Notes: a model not told the origin generated them from the letters alone. Shown: positions 43,041 to 52,486, counted from the first letter of the stretch. The stretch is DNA of 64,000 bases from Lachnospiraceae bacterium (GCA_022794255.1 JAAWEL010000083.1:1-64000); one strand, 5' to 3'. Program-made: numbers and translations.

Positions 43041-44870
43041 ATGGAAAAACAGACGAAAATTTTTTTGAAATGGAGAACAGACCTGATTGTGCTGTTTGTT
43101 TTGGCAAGTGTTGGTTTTTGGGTCAATCAGGGAATAGAGATCAAGGGACTCTACATGGATGATCTGTATTTGTGGTCTTGCTATGGGGAGCAGTCCTTTT
43201 TCCAGTTTGTATTTCCTGTAGGAAGCACCCGTTTCCGCTTTCTGTATTATCTGGCGGCATGGCTGGAGCTGGCATTGATTGGAAATCATATCGGGCTGAT
43301 TGTTCCCATCAATATCCTGCTGAATATTGGAGTAGCCTTTACCTTGTACCGGATGGCACACCGGTTTAGTCATTCGGCTTATGTTGGAGCGCTTGTGGGA
43401 CTTGGGTTTATTCTTTCCCGGATGGCCTATTATCAGATCGGTCAGCTTTACGGGCTTATGGAGACTATGGCTTTATGGATGGCACTGGGAATTTTGTACC
43501 AGCTTTGCTTATATCTGAACGGTGAGGGAAGAGCCCAGGCCAAATGCTTTGTGACAGCCTGCATTTTGTATGTGGGTGTGTGTTTTGTCCATGAGCGGTA
43601 TATGGTTTTGCTTCCTTTGTTTTTTATGGTGCTTTTGTTCCATCGGTCACGGGATTTAAAAATGTGGTTGTGGCCGGCCGCTGGTTTTGGTTTCGTGCAG
43701 GCAGTCCGGTATTTGACAATCGGCGGCCTGATGCCGGCGGGAACTGGTGGAACCAATGTAGCGGATACCTGGTCGGTAAAAACAGCGGTTCAGTACGGAT
43801 GCAGTCAGATTGCCTATCTGTTTGGAATCAATGCAGGGCCGGAGCACTTAAATGGACAGAATTTCAGACAGTCTCCGATCTGGATTCTTCTTCTGATAGC
43901 AATAGCGGATTTTTTGCTTCTGGCAATGGTGATTGCTTTTGCTGCAAATCTGGTGCGCCATAAAATAAAGCATCCCCGAATCTATCAGAACTGCGTGTTG
44001 TTTATCAGTTTTATCGGAGGCTGTATCGCCTGTTCTAGCGTGACGATCCGTGTGGAGATGCGGTGGGTTTATGTGTCTTATGGGGCAGCCCTGCTTTTTT
44101 TGTCCTGGATGTATGGAGTGCTCACTGATTTATGGATGAAGAGAGGCCAGCTGCTTCATGCAGTGCCTTATCTGGTTATGGTAACAGCTTATCTGGTGGT
44201 TATGACGCCAGTGGAGCTTTATTACCGTCAAATGTATCCGAATCTGTATTATTGGCCGGATCAGCAGCGGTACAATTCGCTGGCAGAGGAGACCTATGGG
44301 ACTTACAGGGACGGGATTTTTGGAAAAACGATCTATATTGTGGGAAATGAGTATGAGATGAGTGATTTTACAGCGGATACGTTTTTTAAGGTTTTTGACC
44401 CGGCCCGCAGAGCGGAGAATACACAGGTGGTTCATATTGATGATATTTGGAAGGCCGGATTAGTGACTGAGGATATGCTGATTCTTCAGGAGGAGCCGGA
44501 GTTTAACCGGTTTCGGGATATTACGGAAACTGTCCGCAGCATTCGGTGCAAAAGCAATTATGGCTACTACCGGGATGGGTGGATGGATGAGCGGGCTGAG
44601 ATCCAGCTGATGGCCGGAGAATCTGGAAAGGTGGAAATGAGCTTTTTCTATCCGCGGGATCTGACACCAGACCAATGGCTGACCGTTTATATAAATGGGG
44701 AGGCTTCCTACTATCTGGAGTTTGATCAGAATCAAAAGGATATTTCGATTCAGCTTCTTCCTTATGAGAGAGTGAGTCTTAAGATGGAAACCAATTTTTA
44801 TGTACCGGAGGCTCAGGAGCAGCGGGGAAAGGATCGTCTGGCGGTACTGCTGACCATGAAAGCAGACTAA
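43041..44870 (+). CDS. Polytopic membrane protein, GT-C-like
   Basis: 609 residues. The first helix is followed by KGLYMDDLYLWSCYG, an acidic-pair loop as in GT-C enzymes. About eleven helices run to residue ~390, then a soluble C-terminal domain of roughly 200 residues that is beta-rich and ends in a sugar-binding-like shape (MSFFYPRDLTPDQWLTVYIN). ATG 43041 is used; a GTG at 43032 would add three residues. No closer family could be recognised by eye. Confidence 0.65.
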   Translation: MEKQTKIFLKWRTDLIVLFVLASVGFWVNQGIEIKGLYMDDLYLWSCYGEQSFFQFVFPVGSTRFRFLYYLAAWLELALIGNHIGLIVPINILLNIGVAFTLYRMAHRFSHSAYVGALVGLGFILSRMAYYQIGQLYGLMETMALWMALGILYQLCLYLNGEGRAQAKCFVTACILYVGVCFVHERYMVLLPLFFMVLLFHRSRDLKMWLWPAAGFGFVQAVRYLTIGGLMPAGTGGTNVADTWSVKTAVQYGCSQIAYLFGINAGPEHLNGQNFRQSPIWILLLIAIADFLLLAMVIAFAANLVRHKIKHPRIYQNCVLFISFIGGCIACSSVTIRVEMRWVYVSYGAALLFLSWMYGVLTDLWMKRGQLLHAVPYLVMVTAYLVVMTPVELYYRQMYPNLYYWPDQQRYNSLAEETYGTYRDGIFGKTIYIVGNEYEMSDFTADTFFKVFDPARRAENTQVVHIDDIWKAGLVTEDMLILQEEPEFNRFRDITETVRSIRCKSNYGYYRDGWMDERAEIQLMAGESGKVEMSFFYPRDLTPDQWLTVYINGEASYYLEFDQNQKDISIQLLPYERVSLKMETNFYVPEAQEQRGKDRLAVLLTMKAD

Positions 44871-44894
44871 AATCGTTGAAGAAAGAGGAAATCT

Positions 44895-46343
44895 GTGGGA
44901 TCATCACGGACAATAAAGAGTATGGACAAGGTTGATAACAGGAACCGGCAAAGGCTGATTTACGGCGGGCTGCCTGTTTTGGGTATGCTTTTATGCCTCT
45001 GGTATGTCAAGGAGGCCACCTGTGATATTGTATATACGGATTATATTCGTCTGGTAAATACTTATCTGCCGGATGTGTGGGACCCCCGGAAATTTTTTGT
45101 TCCGGATGTGCTGACCAGGATCCCTGTCAATTATCTGGGAAGAATCATTAATGTGACTTTTTTCGGATACAGTACCACCTTTGATATGATTTTGGGGATT
45201 CTGGGGCTGGGACTTTCCGGTCTGGCTCTTGGAGCTTTCTGTCGGGAGCAGCGGGTTGGCGGCGGATGGTTTTTGTTTCTGATGTTTATTCTGTTTGGTC
45301 TGAATAAGTGGGAGATGATGACCAACGGGACCGGATGGGCACATTTTCTTGCCTTTGCTGGCTTTTACACCTATTATCTGGTTTTTGACCGGGTGGTTTT
45401 CGGGAGCGGAGGGAGTCATAGCAAGGGACTGCTTTTGGTAATGCCGGTCATACTTACTCTGGGGATTGCCGGTCCTTACTGTGCTGTCTATTCCGTTGTG
45501 GTGCTTTTGGCTTGCGGTGGGGCTTGGCTGGTTTGCAGAGGCAAAGAGATACGTGAAGGCCGTTTCTGGTTTGCTGTATCAGCGATTACACTGATTTCTT
45601 TGCTTCTTTATATGTGGAGCAATTCCTATGCCATTGAGGATCATGCCGGGGCAGTGGATCTGGGACTGGCAGAGCTTATTGTGACAACGCCAGGTTTTTT
45701 TCTCCGTTTTCTTTTAAAATCACTGGCATCCATGCTGGTGGGCGGTGAGACGATTACGACCTGGATGGAACAGGGAAGGATCGGTGATGGCACGGTTTAT
45801 CTGATGGGGCTTATAGTGGCAGCCGGGTATCTTTTGGCCTTTTGGCTGAATGTCCGGTTCTGCTTGTACCGGCGTACATTCATGCCGTTAATGCTGCTCT
45901 TTTCAGGAGCGGGCAGTCACGGGATTGTCCTTATATCCCGCTATATCTTTGTCAATGAAAATTATGGCATGAGCTCCCGCTATGCTTTACAGTATCAGGC
46001 TGGGCTTTTGGGGATTTTATTAACCTTTTCCCTGGTCTGGAAGGCCTTGGGAGAGAAGAAAAGTCTGGAAAAGTTTTTAAGCCGGTGCCTGATGGCAGGC
46101 TTTTGTCTGGCGTTATTGGCAGGCCATGGATATACGGACTATATGGAGATAAAAAAGGCTCCTGACCGGGAGGCCTACGGAAAAAGGATTGAAGAGGTAG
46201 CTGTCCGGTTTGAGTCTGTGGACGATGAGGTGCTGAGAGAGACTTTTGATTATCGGCGCAGCCGCCCGGACAGTGGGGCTAAGGTGCGAAATGCATTGAC
46301 GATCTTAAAAGAAAACGATTGGAACGTATTTGGAAGGCAGTGA
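44895..46343 (+). CDS. Polytopic membrane protein of unknown function, GT-C-like
   Basis: 482 residues, about ten helices. After helix 1 there is CDIVYTDYIRLVNTYLPDVWD, acidic and in the place of the GT-C catalytic loop. The start is a GTG at 44895 after AGAGGA. The third of three consecutive large membrane proteins, it may be a further transferase or a polymerase. Sequence alone gives no specific family. Confidence 0.55.
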   Translation: MGSSRTIKSMDKVDNRNRQRLIYGGLPVLGMLLCLWYVKEATCDIVYTDYIRLVNTYLPDVWDPRKFFVPDVLTRIPVNYLGRIINVTFFGYSTTFDMILGILGLGLSGLALGAFCREQRVGGGWFLFLMFILFGLNKWEMMTNGTGWAHFLAFAGFYTYYLVFDRVVFGSGGSHSKGLLLVMPVILTLGIAGPYCAVYSVVVLLACGGAWLVCRGKEIREGRFWFAVSAITLISLLLYMWSNSYAIEDHAGAVDLGLAELIVTTPGFFLRFLLKSLASMLVGGETITTWMEQGRIGDGTVYLMGLIVAAGYLLAFWLNVRFCLYRRTFMPLMLLFSGAGSHGIVLISRYIFVNENYGMSSRYALQYQAGLLGILLTFSLVWKALGEKKSLEKFLSRCLMAGFCLALLAGHGYTDYMEIKKAPDREAYGKRIEEVAVRFESVDDEVLRETFDYRRSRPDSGAKVRNALTILKENDWNVFGRQ

Positions 46344-46393
46344 CAACTGCCATTTGACAGAGAAGGGAAATAGAAATTAAAGGAGAGCAGGAA

Positions 46394-47182
46394 ATGAAGG
46401 TAGTGATTCTGGCAGGAGGACTGGGGACAAGAATCAGTGAGGAAAGTCATTTAAAACCGAAGCCTATGATTGAGATCGGCGGAAAACCTATTTTGTGGCA
46501 TATAATGAAATATTATTCTGAGTTTGGATTCCATGATTTTATTATCTGTCTGGGCTATAAGCAGTATGTGGTGAAGGAATTTTTTGCGGATTATTTTCTT
46601 CACATGTCGGATGTGACTTTTGATCTGGCCAACAATGAGATGGAGGTTCATAACAACTATTCTGAGCCCTGGCGGGTGACACTGGTGGATACAGGGCTTC
46701 ACACCATGACCGGCGGGCGGGTGAAACGGATCCAGCCCTATATTGGGAATGAGCCTTTTATGCTCACTTACGGAGATGCGGTATGTACTGTGGATTTGAA
46801 GGAGCTGGTGAGGTTTCACAAAAACCATGGCAGGACGGCCACTATTACCACGGTGAATATCGGGCAGCAAAAGGGAGTGCTGGACATAGGGGAGGATCAC
46901 GTGATCCGGGCTTTTCGGGAGAAATCCTCCACAGACGGAGCCGTGGTGAACGGAGGATTTATGGTGATGAATCCGGAGATTTTTTCTTATTTAAAAGATG
47001 ACACCACTGTGTTTGAGCAGGAGCCCATGCAGCAACTGGTTTTCAAGGGGCAGCTTATGTCTTTTTTCCATGACGGATTCTGGCAATGTATGGATACCCA
47101 GCGGGAGATGCAGCTTTTGGAGAGAATGTGGCAGTCAGGGGAAGCTCCATGGAAGATCTGGAAGGAGAACGGCAATGTATAA
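46394..47182 (+). CDS. rfbF: Glucose-1-phosphate cytidylyltransferase
   Basis: 262 residues. MKVVILAGGLGTRISEESHLKPKPMIEIGGKPILWHIM is the RfbF opening; the metal site is in FMLTYGDAVCTVDL, and DGAVVNGGFMVMN and GFWQCMDTQREMQLLE are typical of CDP-glucose synthases. It makes CDP-glucose from CTP and glucose-1-phosphate. A GGAGAGCAGG site precedes it and its end overlaps rfbG by eight bases. Confidence 0.93.
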   Translation: MKVVILAGGLGTRISEESHLKPKPMIEIGGKPILWHIMKYYSEFGFHDFIICLGYKQYVVKEFFADYFLHMSDVTFDLANNEMEVHNNYSEPWRVTLVDTGLHTMTGGRVKRIQPYIGNEPFMLTYGDAVCTVDLKELVRFHKNHGRTATITTVNIGQQKGVLDIGEDHVIRAFREKSSTDGAVVNGGFMVMNPEIFSYLKDDTTVFEQEPMQQLVFKGQLMSFFHDGFWQCMDTQREMQLLERMWQSGEAPWKIWKENGNV

Positions 47183-48245
47183 TTGGGAAGAATGCAGAAA
47201 ATTTTACCAGGGAAAGAGGGTTTTAGTGACCGGACACACAGGCTTTAAGGGAAGCTGGCTGTGCAGAATCCTTCTTCTGGCAGGCGCACGGGTCACTGGC
47301 TATTCCCTGAAGCCACCTACGGATCCTTCTTTGTTTCAGATCATGGAATTGGAGACAGAGATGGATTCTGTTATAGGGGATATTCGGGATTTGGAAGCCT
47401 TGAAACAAACCTTTGACCGGGTTCGGCCGGAGCTAGTGATCCACCTGGCAGCTCAGCCGATTGTCCGGGATTCCTACAAGGATCCGGTGTATACCTATGA
47501 GACCAATGTGATGGGCACAGTCAATCTTTTAGAATGTGTCAGGCTTCACCCCTGTGTGAAATCGGTTTTGAATGTGACCACAGACAAGGTTTATGAGAAC
47601 AGGGAGTGGGAATATGGATACAGAGAATGCGATCCCCTTGACGGGTATGATCCTTATTCCAACAGCAAATCTTGTTCTGAGCTGGTTACTCACAGCTATC
47701 AGAAAGCATTTTGGAGTGACGGCCGCTGCGCTATCTCTACCGCCCGGGCCGGAAATGTGATCGGTGGCGGAGATTTTGCCAATGACCGGATTATTCCTGA
47801 CTGTGTGCGGGCTCAGGCAGCGGGAAAGGAGATTGTGGTGCGCAACCCCTTTTCCACCCGGCCTTTTCAGCATGTGCTGGAGCCGCTCTTTGCCTATTTG
47901 GAAATAATGGAGAGGCAGTATGAAGACCTTGTGTTTCAGGGATATTATAATGTAGGGCCTGATGACTGCGACTGTGTGACTACCGGCCAGCTGGTGACGA
48001 TGTTCTGCCGGTTGTGGGGAGAGGAAGCCAAATGGATTAACCGTCATGACGGAGGCCCTCATGAGGCGAATTTTTTGAAGCTGGATTGCTCGAAATTTAA
48101 GAAAACCTTTGAATGGACTCCCCGCTGGCATATTGGGGAGGCTTTGGAAAAGACGGTGGAATGGTCAAAGGCTTATCTGGATGGGCAGGATATGCGGTTG
48201 GTGACAGATCAGCAGATCCGGGAATATTCCCGGGCCATGGGATGA
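47175..48245 (+). CDS. rfbG: CDP-glucose 4,6-dehydratase
   Basis: 356 residues, SDR family. VLVTGHTGFKGSWLCRILL is the RfbG-type NAD loop, HLAAQPIVRDSYKDPVYTYETNVMGT follows, and the catalytic YDPYSNSKSCSELV carries Tyr-x3-Lys. NVIGGGDFANDRIIPDCVRA completes the pattern. ATG 47175 after AAGGAG is used; the open frame extends upstream inside rfbF. It makes CDP-4-keto-6-deoxyglucose. Confidence 0.94.
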   Translation: MYNWEECRKFYQGKRVLVTGHTGFKGSWLCRILLLAGARVTGYSLKPPTDPSLFQIMELETEMDSVIGDIRDLEALKQTFDRVRPELVIHLAAQPIVRDSYKDPVYTYETNVMGTVNLLECVRLHPCVKSVLNVTTDKVYENREWEYGYRECDPLDGYDPYSNSKSCSELVTHSYQKAFWSDGRCAISTARAGNVIGGGDFANDRIIPDCVRAQAAGKEIVVRNPFSTRPFQHVLEPLFAYLEIMERQYEDLVFQGYYNVGPDDCDCVTTGQLVTMFCRLWGEEAKWINRHDGGPHEANFLKLDCSKFKKTFEWTPRWHIGEALEKTVEWSKAYLDGQDMRLVTDQQIREYSRAMG

Positions 48246-48293
48246 TATAGAATTTGGCAAAGCAAAATTTAGGAAAGATAGGAGAACTGATTT

Positions 48294-49643
48294 ATGGAAA
48301 AGACGCAGCAGCAAGCGAAGCAGGAGATTCTGGGGCTTGTGGCAGATTATTATAAAACGTATCATCTGGAAAACAAAAAAAACTATCAGACCGGGGATCG
48401 GATTCCCTATGCATCCAGAGTTTACGATGAGCGGGAAATGGTAAACCTGGTAGACAGCGCCCTGGAATTCTGGCTGACCTCAGGCCGGTATACGGAAGAA
48501 TTTGAGAGAAGGATGGCAGAGTATTTGGGGGTAAGGTACTGTTCCCTTGTAAATTCCGGTTCTTCTGCCAATTTGAATGCCTTTATGGCACTCACTTCGC
48601 CCCTTTTGGGAGAGCGCCAGATCCTGCCGGGGGATGAGGTTATCACAGTGGCAGCAGGTTTTCCCACCACGGTGACACCAATGATCCAGTATGGCGCGGT
48701 GCCGGTTTTTTTGGATGTGACGATTCCTCAGTACAATATTGATGTGACGCAATTAGAACAGGCCTGCTCAGACAAGACAAAGGCCGTGATGCTTGCTCAT
48801 ACTCTGGGCAATCCTTTTGATTTAAAGGCTGTGAAAGCATTCTGTGACCGCCATAAGCTGTGGCTGGTGGAGGACAACTGCGATGCCCTGGGAAGCCGGT
48901 ATACATTGGATGGAAAAGAGCATTTTACGGGAACCGTGGGGGATATCGGCACATCCAGCTTCTATCCGCCTCATCATATGACCATGGGAGAAGGGGGCGC
49001 AGTATATACCAATAATGGGCTGCTTCATAAGATCATCCGGTCTTTCCGAGACTGGGGAAGAGATTGTTCCTGTCCGTCCGGAATGGATAATACCTGCAAT
49101 CATCGCTTTGACCGCCAGTATGGACAGCTTCCTCTGGGGTATGACCACAAATATGTTTATTCCCATTTTGGATATAATCTAAAGGCAACGGATCTGCAGG
49201 CATCCATCGGCTGTGCGCAGCTGGATAAAATAGAAGGCTTTGTCAACCGCCGCCGTCACAATTTTGAACGCCTGAGAACTGCTCTTTCGGATCTATCGGA
49301 TCAATTGATTTTGCCAGAGCCGTGTAAAGATTCCCGGCCCAGCTGGTTTGGCTTTTTGATTACCTGTAAAGAGGGAACAAACCGGAATACTATGGTGCAG
49401 TATATTGAGGAAAAAGGAGTTCAGACCCGAATGCTGTTTGCAGGCAATTTGACGCGCCATCCTTGTTTTGATCAGATGCGTACACGGGGGCAGGGATACC
49501 GGGTGGTAGGGGACCTTCATGTGACAGATCAGATTATGGAAAATACTTTTTGGGTGGGAGTATACCCGGGAATGTCAGATGCCATGATTGATGACATGGC
49601 CCAGGTGATTCGGCAGGCGGCAGAAAAAAGCGCAGGAAAGTGA
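48294..49643 (+). CDS. rfbH: CDP-4-keto-6-deoxyglucose-3-dehydrase (E1)
   Basis: 449 residues, DegT-like fold. In place of the Schiff-base Lys it has His (SFYPPHHMTMGEGG, H227/H228), the mark of the PMP-dependent E1 dehydrases. Cysteines in GRDCSCPSGMDNTCNHRF (C258, C260, C268) fit the [2Fe-2S] cluster. It removes the C3 hydroxyl on the way to 3,6-dideoxyhexoses. The matching E3 reductase and final 4-reductases are not in the window. It overlaps the licD start by GTGA. Confidence 0.92.
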   Translation: MEKTQQQAKQEILGLVADYYKTYHLENKKNYQTGDRIPYASRVYDEREMVNLVDSALEFWLTSGRYTEEFERRMAEYLGVRYCSLVNSGSSANLNAFMALTSPLLGERQILPGDEVITVAAGFPTTVTPMIQYGAVPVFLDVTIPQYNIDVTQLEQACSDKTKAVMLAHTLGNPFDLKAVKAFCDRHKLWLVEDNCDALGSRYTLDGKEHFTGTVGDIGTSSFYPPHHMTMGEGGAVYTNNGLLHKIIRSFRDWGRDCSCPSGMDNTCNHRFDRQYGQLPLGYDHKYVYSHFGYNLKATDLQASIGCAQLDKIEGFVNRRRHNFERLRTALSDLSDQLILPEPCKDSRPSWFGFLITCKEGTNRNTMVQYIEEKGVQTRMLFAGNLTRHPCFDQMRTRGQGYRVVGDLHVTDQIMENTFWVGVYPGMSDAMIDDMAQVIRQAAEKSAGK

Positions 49644-50509
49644 GAAAAGGTGTGGAGAAGGATAATAAAACAGAATATGATTTGACCAAAGCACATCAGG
49701 TCAATTTAAAGATTTTAAAGGAAATTGACCGAATCTGCCGAAAATATAAGATCAGGTATATGCTGGATGCAGGGACCCTTTTGGGGGCAGTCCGTCACCA
49801 GGGCTTTATTCCCTGGGATGATGATGCAGATGTGGCATTTACAAGAAAGAACTATGAGGCATTTCTCAAGGTGGTGAGGAGGGAGCTGCCGGATACGATG
49901 GAGCTTTTGATGCCCTGGGATTTTCAGAGAGGAAAAGCTTTTTTTGACTTTACGGCCCGGATCTATTATAAAAACAGCCAGATTCATGAGGAATCCTCTG
50001 AGACCAGATTTTATGAGGGGAAGATGAACCATTTGTGGGTGGATCTGTTTACCATCGATGTGCTGCCTGAAAACAAGCTATGTTCTACAGTGACGCTTCT
50101 GCTTCATAAAATCGTATACGGAATGGCAATGGGACATCGCTACCATCTGGATTTTGGAAAATATAGTTTATTTCACAAGCTGGCAGTGGGCGGTTTGTCC
50201 ACAGCGGGGCGGTTTGTCCCTTTGAAGTTTTTGTTCCGACTTCAGCGCATGGTGGCGCTTAAGGATAAAAAGTGCAAGAGCAGTCTGCGGTATTACAGCA
50301 ATTACCAGCCGGATTATTTGTATGTGACTTTGCAGAAGGAGTGGTGCCAGGAGGTGGAGGATATGGCTTTTTGTGACACAAAGCTAATGGTTCCCAGCCA
50401 CTGGGATGAGGTGCTCACCTGGATTTACGGGGATTATAGGAAGCTGCCTCCTGAGGAGAAGAGAGTTCCTTCTCATTCCACAACACAGATTCAGGTGTTT
50501 GGGGAATAA
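49640..50509 (+). CDS. LicD-family phosphotransferase
   Basis: 289 residues. MLDAGTLLGAVRHQGFIPWDDDADVAFTRKNYEAF is the LicD/fukutin core with the DDD metal site. LicD enzymes add phosphocholine or related phospho-groups from CDP donors to glycans. The GTG start at 49640 overlaps the preceding TGA. No choline-uptake or kinase genes are adjacent, so the transferred group is uncertain; CDP-activated groups are made elsewhere in the locus (20.8-25 kb). Confidence 0.85.
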   Translation: MRKGVEKDNKTEYDLTKAHQVNLKILKEIDRICRKYKIRYMLDAGTLLGAVRHQGFIPWDDDADVAFTRKNYEAFLKVVRRELPDTMELLMPWDFQRGKAFFDFTARIYYKNSQIHEESSETRFYEGKMNHLWVDLFTIDVLPENKLCSTVTLLLHKIVYGMAMGHRYHLDFGKYSLFHKLAVGGLSTAGRFVPLKFLFRLQRMVALKDKKCKSSLRYYSNYQPDYLYVTLQKEWCQEVEDMAFCDTKLMVPSHWDEVLTWIYGDYRKLPPEEKRVPSHSTTQIQVFGE

Positions 50510-50541
50510 AAACAGCAGCGAAGTGAAGAATGGAGAAACCT

Positions 50542-51477
50542 ATGGGAAAGGTATTGTCAGTAGTTGTGTCTGTGTATAATGAGGAACAGGCGCTGCCCAT
50601 GTTCTATCAGGCGGCAAAGCCGGTTCTGGACGGGCTCTCCTGGGACTATGAGCTTTTGTTTGTCAATGACGGGAGCCGGGATGACAGCCTTCGGATTCTG
50701 CATGATCTGGCAGACCAGGACAGCCATGTGAGGGTGGTGGGATTGTCCCGCAACTTCGGCCATGAAGCAGCCATGATTGCCGGGATTGATTATGCTGCAG
50801 GGGATGGAATCGTGTGTATGGATGCAGATCTTCAGCATCCCCCGCACTGCCTGCCAACGATTGTGGAAAAGCTGGACCAGGGCTGCGGAGTCATTACCAT
50901 GGTGCGGACCAGCAACCAGTCTGCCGGGATGGTAAAAAATATTACCTCAGCTTCCTTTTACTGGCTGATCAATACCTTATCGGATGTAAAATTTGAACCT
51001 AATGCATCTGATTTCTTTGCCGTTTCCCGGAAAGCGGCAGATGTGCTGCGGGGGAATTACAGAGAGAAAGTCCGTTTCCTCAGGGGATATGTGCAGAATA
51101 TTGGATTTAAAAGAGCGGTTATCTGTTATGAGGCGCAAAAGCGGGCAGCAGGAGAGAGCAAATACAGTATTCGGAAGCTCTTTGACTTTTCCATAAATAC
51201 AATTCTGTGCTTTTCCAACCTTCCTCTGAAACTGGGAATCTATGCAGGAGGGCTGGCAGCGCTGATGGGGCTGGCAGTAATGGTCTACACGCTGTGTACC
51301 CGTCAGGGGGCGCCCAGTGGCTATGCCACCATTGTGATTCTCAACTGTTTTATGTTTGCCGTATTGTTTCTGATTGTGGGGATTATCGGTGAGTATATCG
51401 GAATTTTGTTCAGCGAGGTGAAAGATCGTCCCATTTACATTGTGGAGGATACGAAAAATATAGATTTGTCAAAATGA
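50542..51477 (+). CDS. gtrB: GtrB-like undecaprenyl-phosphate glycosyltransferase with two membrane helices
   Basis: 311 residues. VLSVVVSVYNEEQALPMFY, YELLFVNDGSRDDSL, LSRNFGHEAAMIAGIDYA and IVCMDADLQHPPH are DPM1/GtrB signatures. Two C-terminal helices (LKLGIYAGGLAALMGLAVMV; FMFAVLFLIVGIIGEYIG) anchor it, as in canonical GtrB and unlike the shorter copy at 28 kb. It would charge undecaprenyl phosphate with a sugar for the GT-C-like proteins of block 4. ATG 50542 after GGAG is used; ATG 50530 is possible. Confidence 0.9.
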   Translation: MGKVLSVVVSVYNEEQALPMFYQAAKPVLDGLSWDYELLFVNDGSRDDSLRILHDLADQDSHVRVVGLSRNFGHEAAMIAGIDYAAGDGIVCMDADLQHPPHCLPTIVEKLDQGCGVITMVRTSNQSAGMVKNITSASFYWLINTLSDVKFEPNASDFFAVSRKAADVLRGNYREKVRFLRGYVQNIGFKRAVICYEAQKRAAGESKYSIRKLFDFSINTILCFSNLPLKLGIYAGGLAALMGLAVMVYTLCTRQGAPSGYATIVILNCFMFAVLFLIVGIIGEYIGILFSEVKDRPIYIVEDTKNIDLSK

Positions 51478-51506
51478 CGGATTTTTGTGATTAAGCTTTT
51501 TCAGAC

Positions 51507-51535
51507 TTGTGCATTTTACCTCTTTCCAGTATAAT
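51507..51535 (+). promoter_or_regulatory. Promoter of the phosphoribosyltransferase gene
   Basis: TTGTGC (51507-51512), 17 bases, TATAAT (51530-51535): a consensus -10 with a reasonable -35, about 40 bases before the ATG. It marks the end of the glycan cluster. Confidence 0.65.
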
Positions 51536-51576
51536 AAGAGTAAAGCAGGATTCTTATTCAGAGAAGGGGGATTATT

Positions 51577-52215
51577 ATGGAGACCAGATATCAAAAGATT
51601 CACACAGCAGGAACGAACGCGGCGATTAAGGTTACACCGGGGCATTTTGCAACAAATCACTCTCATATCAATTATTATCTGGATATGACCACCTTAAAAA
51701 CCAGAGCCAGCGAGGCGCAGGACGTGGCAAAAGGGATGATGGGAACGTATCTTTACGGGATGGTGGTGGATACGATTGTGTGTATGGAAGGAACCGAGGT
51801 AATTGGGGCCTTTTTGTCAGAGGAGCTGACAAAAAGCGGGGTTCTTTCCAAGAATATGCATAAGACCATCTATATTGTGCGCCCGGAGTTTAACAATAAC
51901 AGTCAGATTATTTTTCGGGACAATATCGTGCCTATGATAAGAGACAAGCATGTGATTATTCTGATGGCGACAGTGACCACAGGATTTTCTGTGGTTAAGG
52001 CGATTGAGAGTGTGCAGTATTATGGAGGAAAGCTGCAGGGGGTGTCAGCCATTTTCAGTGCGGTTGATGAGGTGAGTGGTGTGCCAGTCCACGCGGTGTT
52101 TGGGAAAAAGGATGTGCCGGATTATGTGGATTATGATTACCGGGAGTGTCCTTTATGCAGAAGCGGGCAGAAGCTGGATGCATTGGTCAATGCATATGGG
52201 TATTCCAAGTTGTAG
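51577..52215 (+). CDS. Phosphoribosyltransferase-domain protein (orotate PRTase-like)
   Basis: 212 residues. AKGMMGTYLYGMVVDTIVCMEGTEVIGAF and the PRPP-loop region KHVIILMATVTTGFSVVKAI show a type-I PRTase fold; the usual DD before TTG is Ala-Thr. Three C-terminal Cys include a CPLC pair that could bind zinc. It resembles orotate phosphoribosyltransferase-like proteins of Clostridia but may be a regulatory or salvage enzyme. It has its own promoter and a GAAGGGGG site. Confidence 0.72.
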   Translation: METRYQKIHTAGTNAAIKVTPGHFATNHSHINYYLDMTTLKTRASEAQDVAKGMMGTYLYGMVVDTIVCMEGTEVIGAFLSEELTKSGVLSKNMHKTIYIVRPEFNNNSQIIFRDNIVPMIRDKHVIILMATVTTGFSVVKAIESVQYYGGKLQGVSAIFSAVDEVSGVPVHAVFGKKDVPDYVDYDYRECPLCRSGQKLDALVNAYGYSKL

Positions 52216-52242
52216 AGACCCAGGAAATGATGTGATCTTTTC

Positions 52243-52271
52243 TTGACACAGAGGCAGGAATCTGTTAGTAT
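52243..52271 (+). promoter_or_regulatory. Promoter of metK
   Basis: TTGACA (52243-52248), 17 bases, TAGTAT (52266-52271). The -35 is perfect. The predicted transcript would begin just before the SAM riboswitch. Confidence 0.72.
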
Positions 52272-52313
52272 AGGTTCTGTAACAGAAAATAACAATTGAA
52301 AAGTACGTAATAT

Positions 52314-52430
52314 CCCTTATTCAGAGTGATGGAGATACAAAGGATCTGTGAAGTCACGGCAACCCCGGCCGGCATGTTTGCATGAGCGTCTGGAAGGTGC
52401 CAACCTGAGCGAGAAATCGAGCAATAAGAG
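52314..52430 (+). ncRNA. SAM-I (S-box) riboswitch
   Basis: Closing helix P1 is CTTATT (52316-52321) with AATAAG (52423-52428). Inside are AGAGTGATGGAG, GTGAAGTCACGGCAACC and AAGGTGCCAACCTGAGCGA in the order of S-box RNAs. It is upstream of metK, a classic S-box target. It senses S-adenosylmethionine and, with the terminator that follows, should stop metK transcription when SAM is plentiful. Confidence 0.9.
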
Positions 52431-52452
52431 GATTTGATGTGCCAAATATATC

Positions 52453-52486
52453 AAGTCCGCAGTATGATTGCTTCGGACTTTTCTTT
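52453..52486 (+). terminator. Riboswitch-controlled terminator before metK
   Basis: AAGTCCG (52453-52459) pairs with CGGACTT (52474-52480), then a T-rich run with one C. It is about 25 bases after the riboswitch and 64 before the start codon, the usual S-box expression platform. Confidence 0.75.

Noticed and set aside
46998-47174. Longer N-terminus for the CDP-glucose dehydratase
   Set aside because: The extension lies inside rfbF in another frame, and the family start with its ribosome binding site is at 47175.
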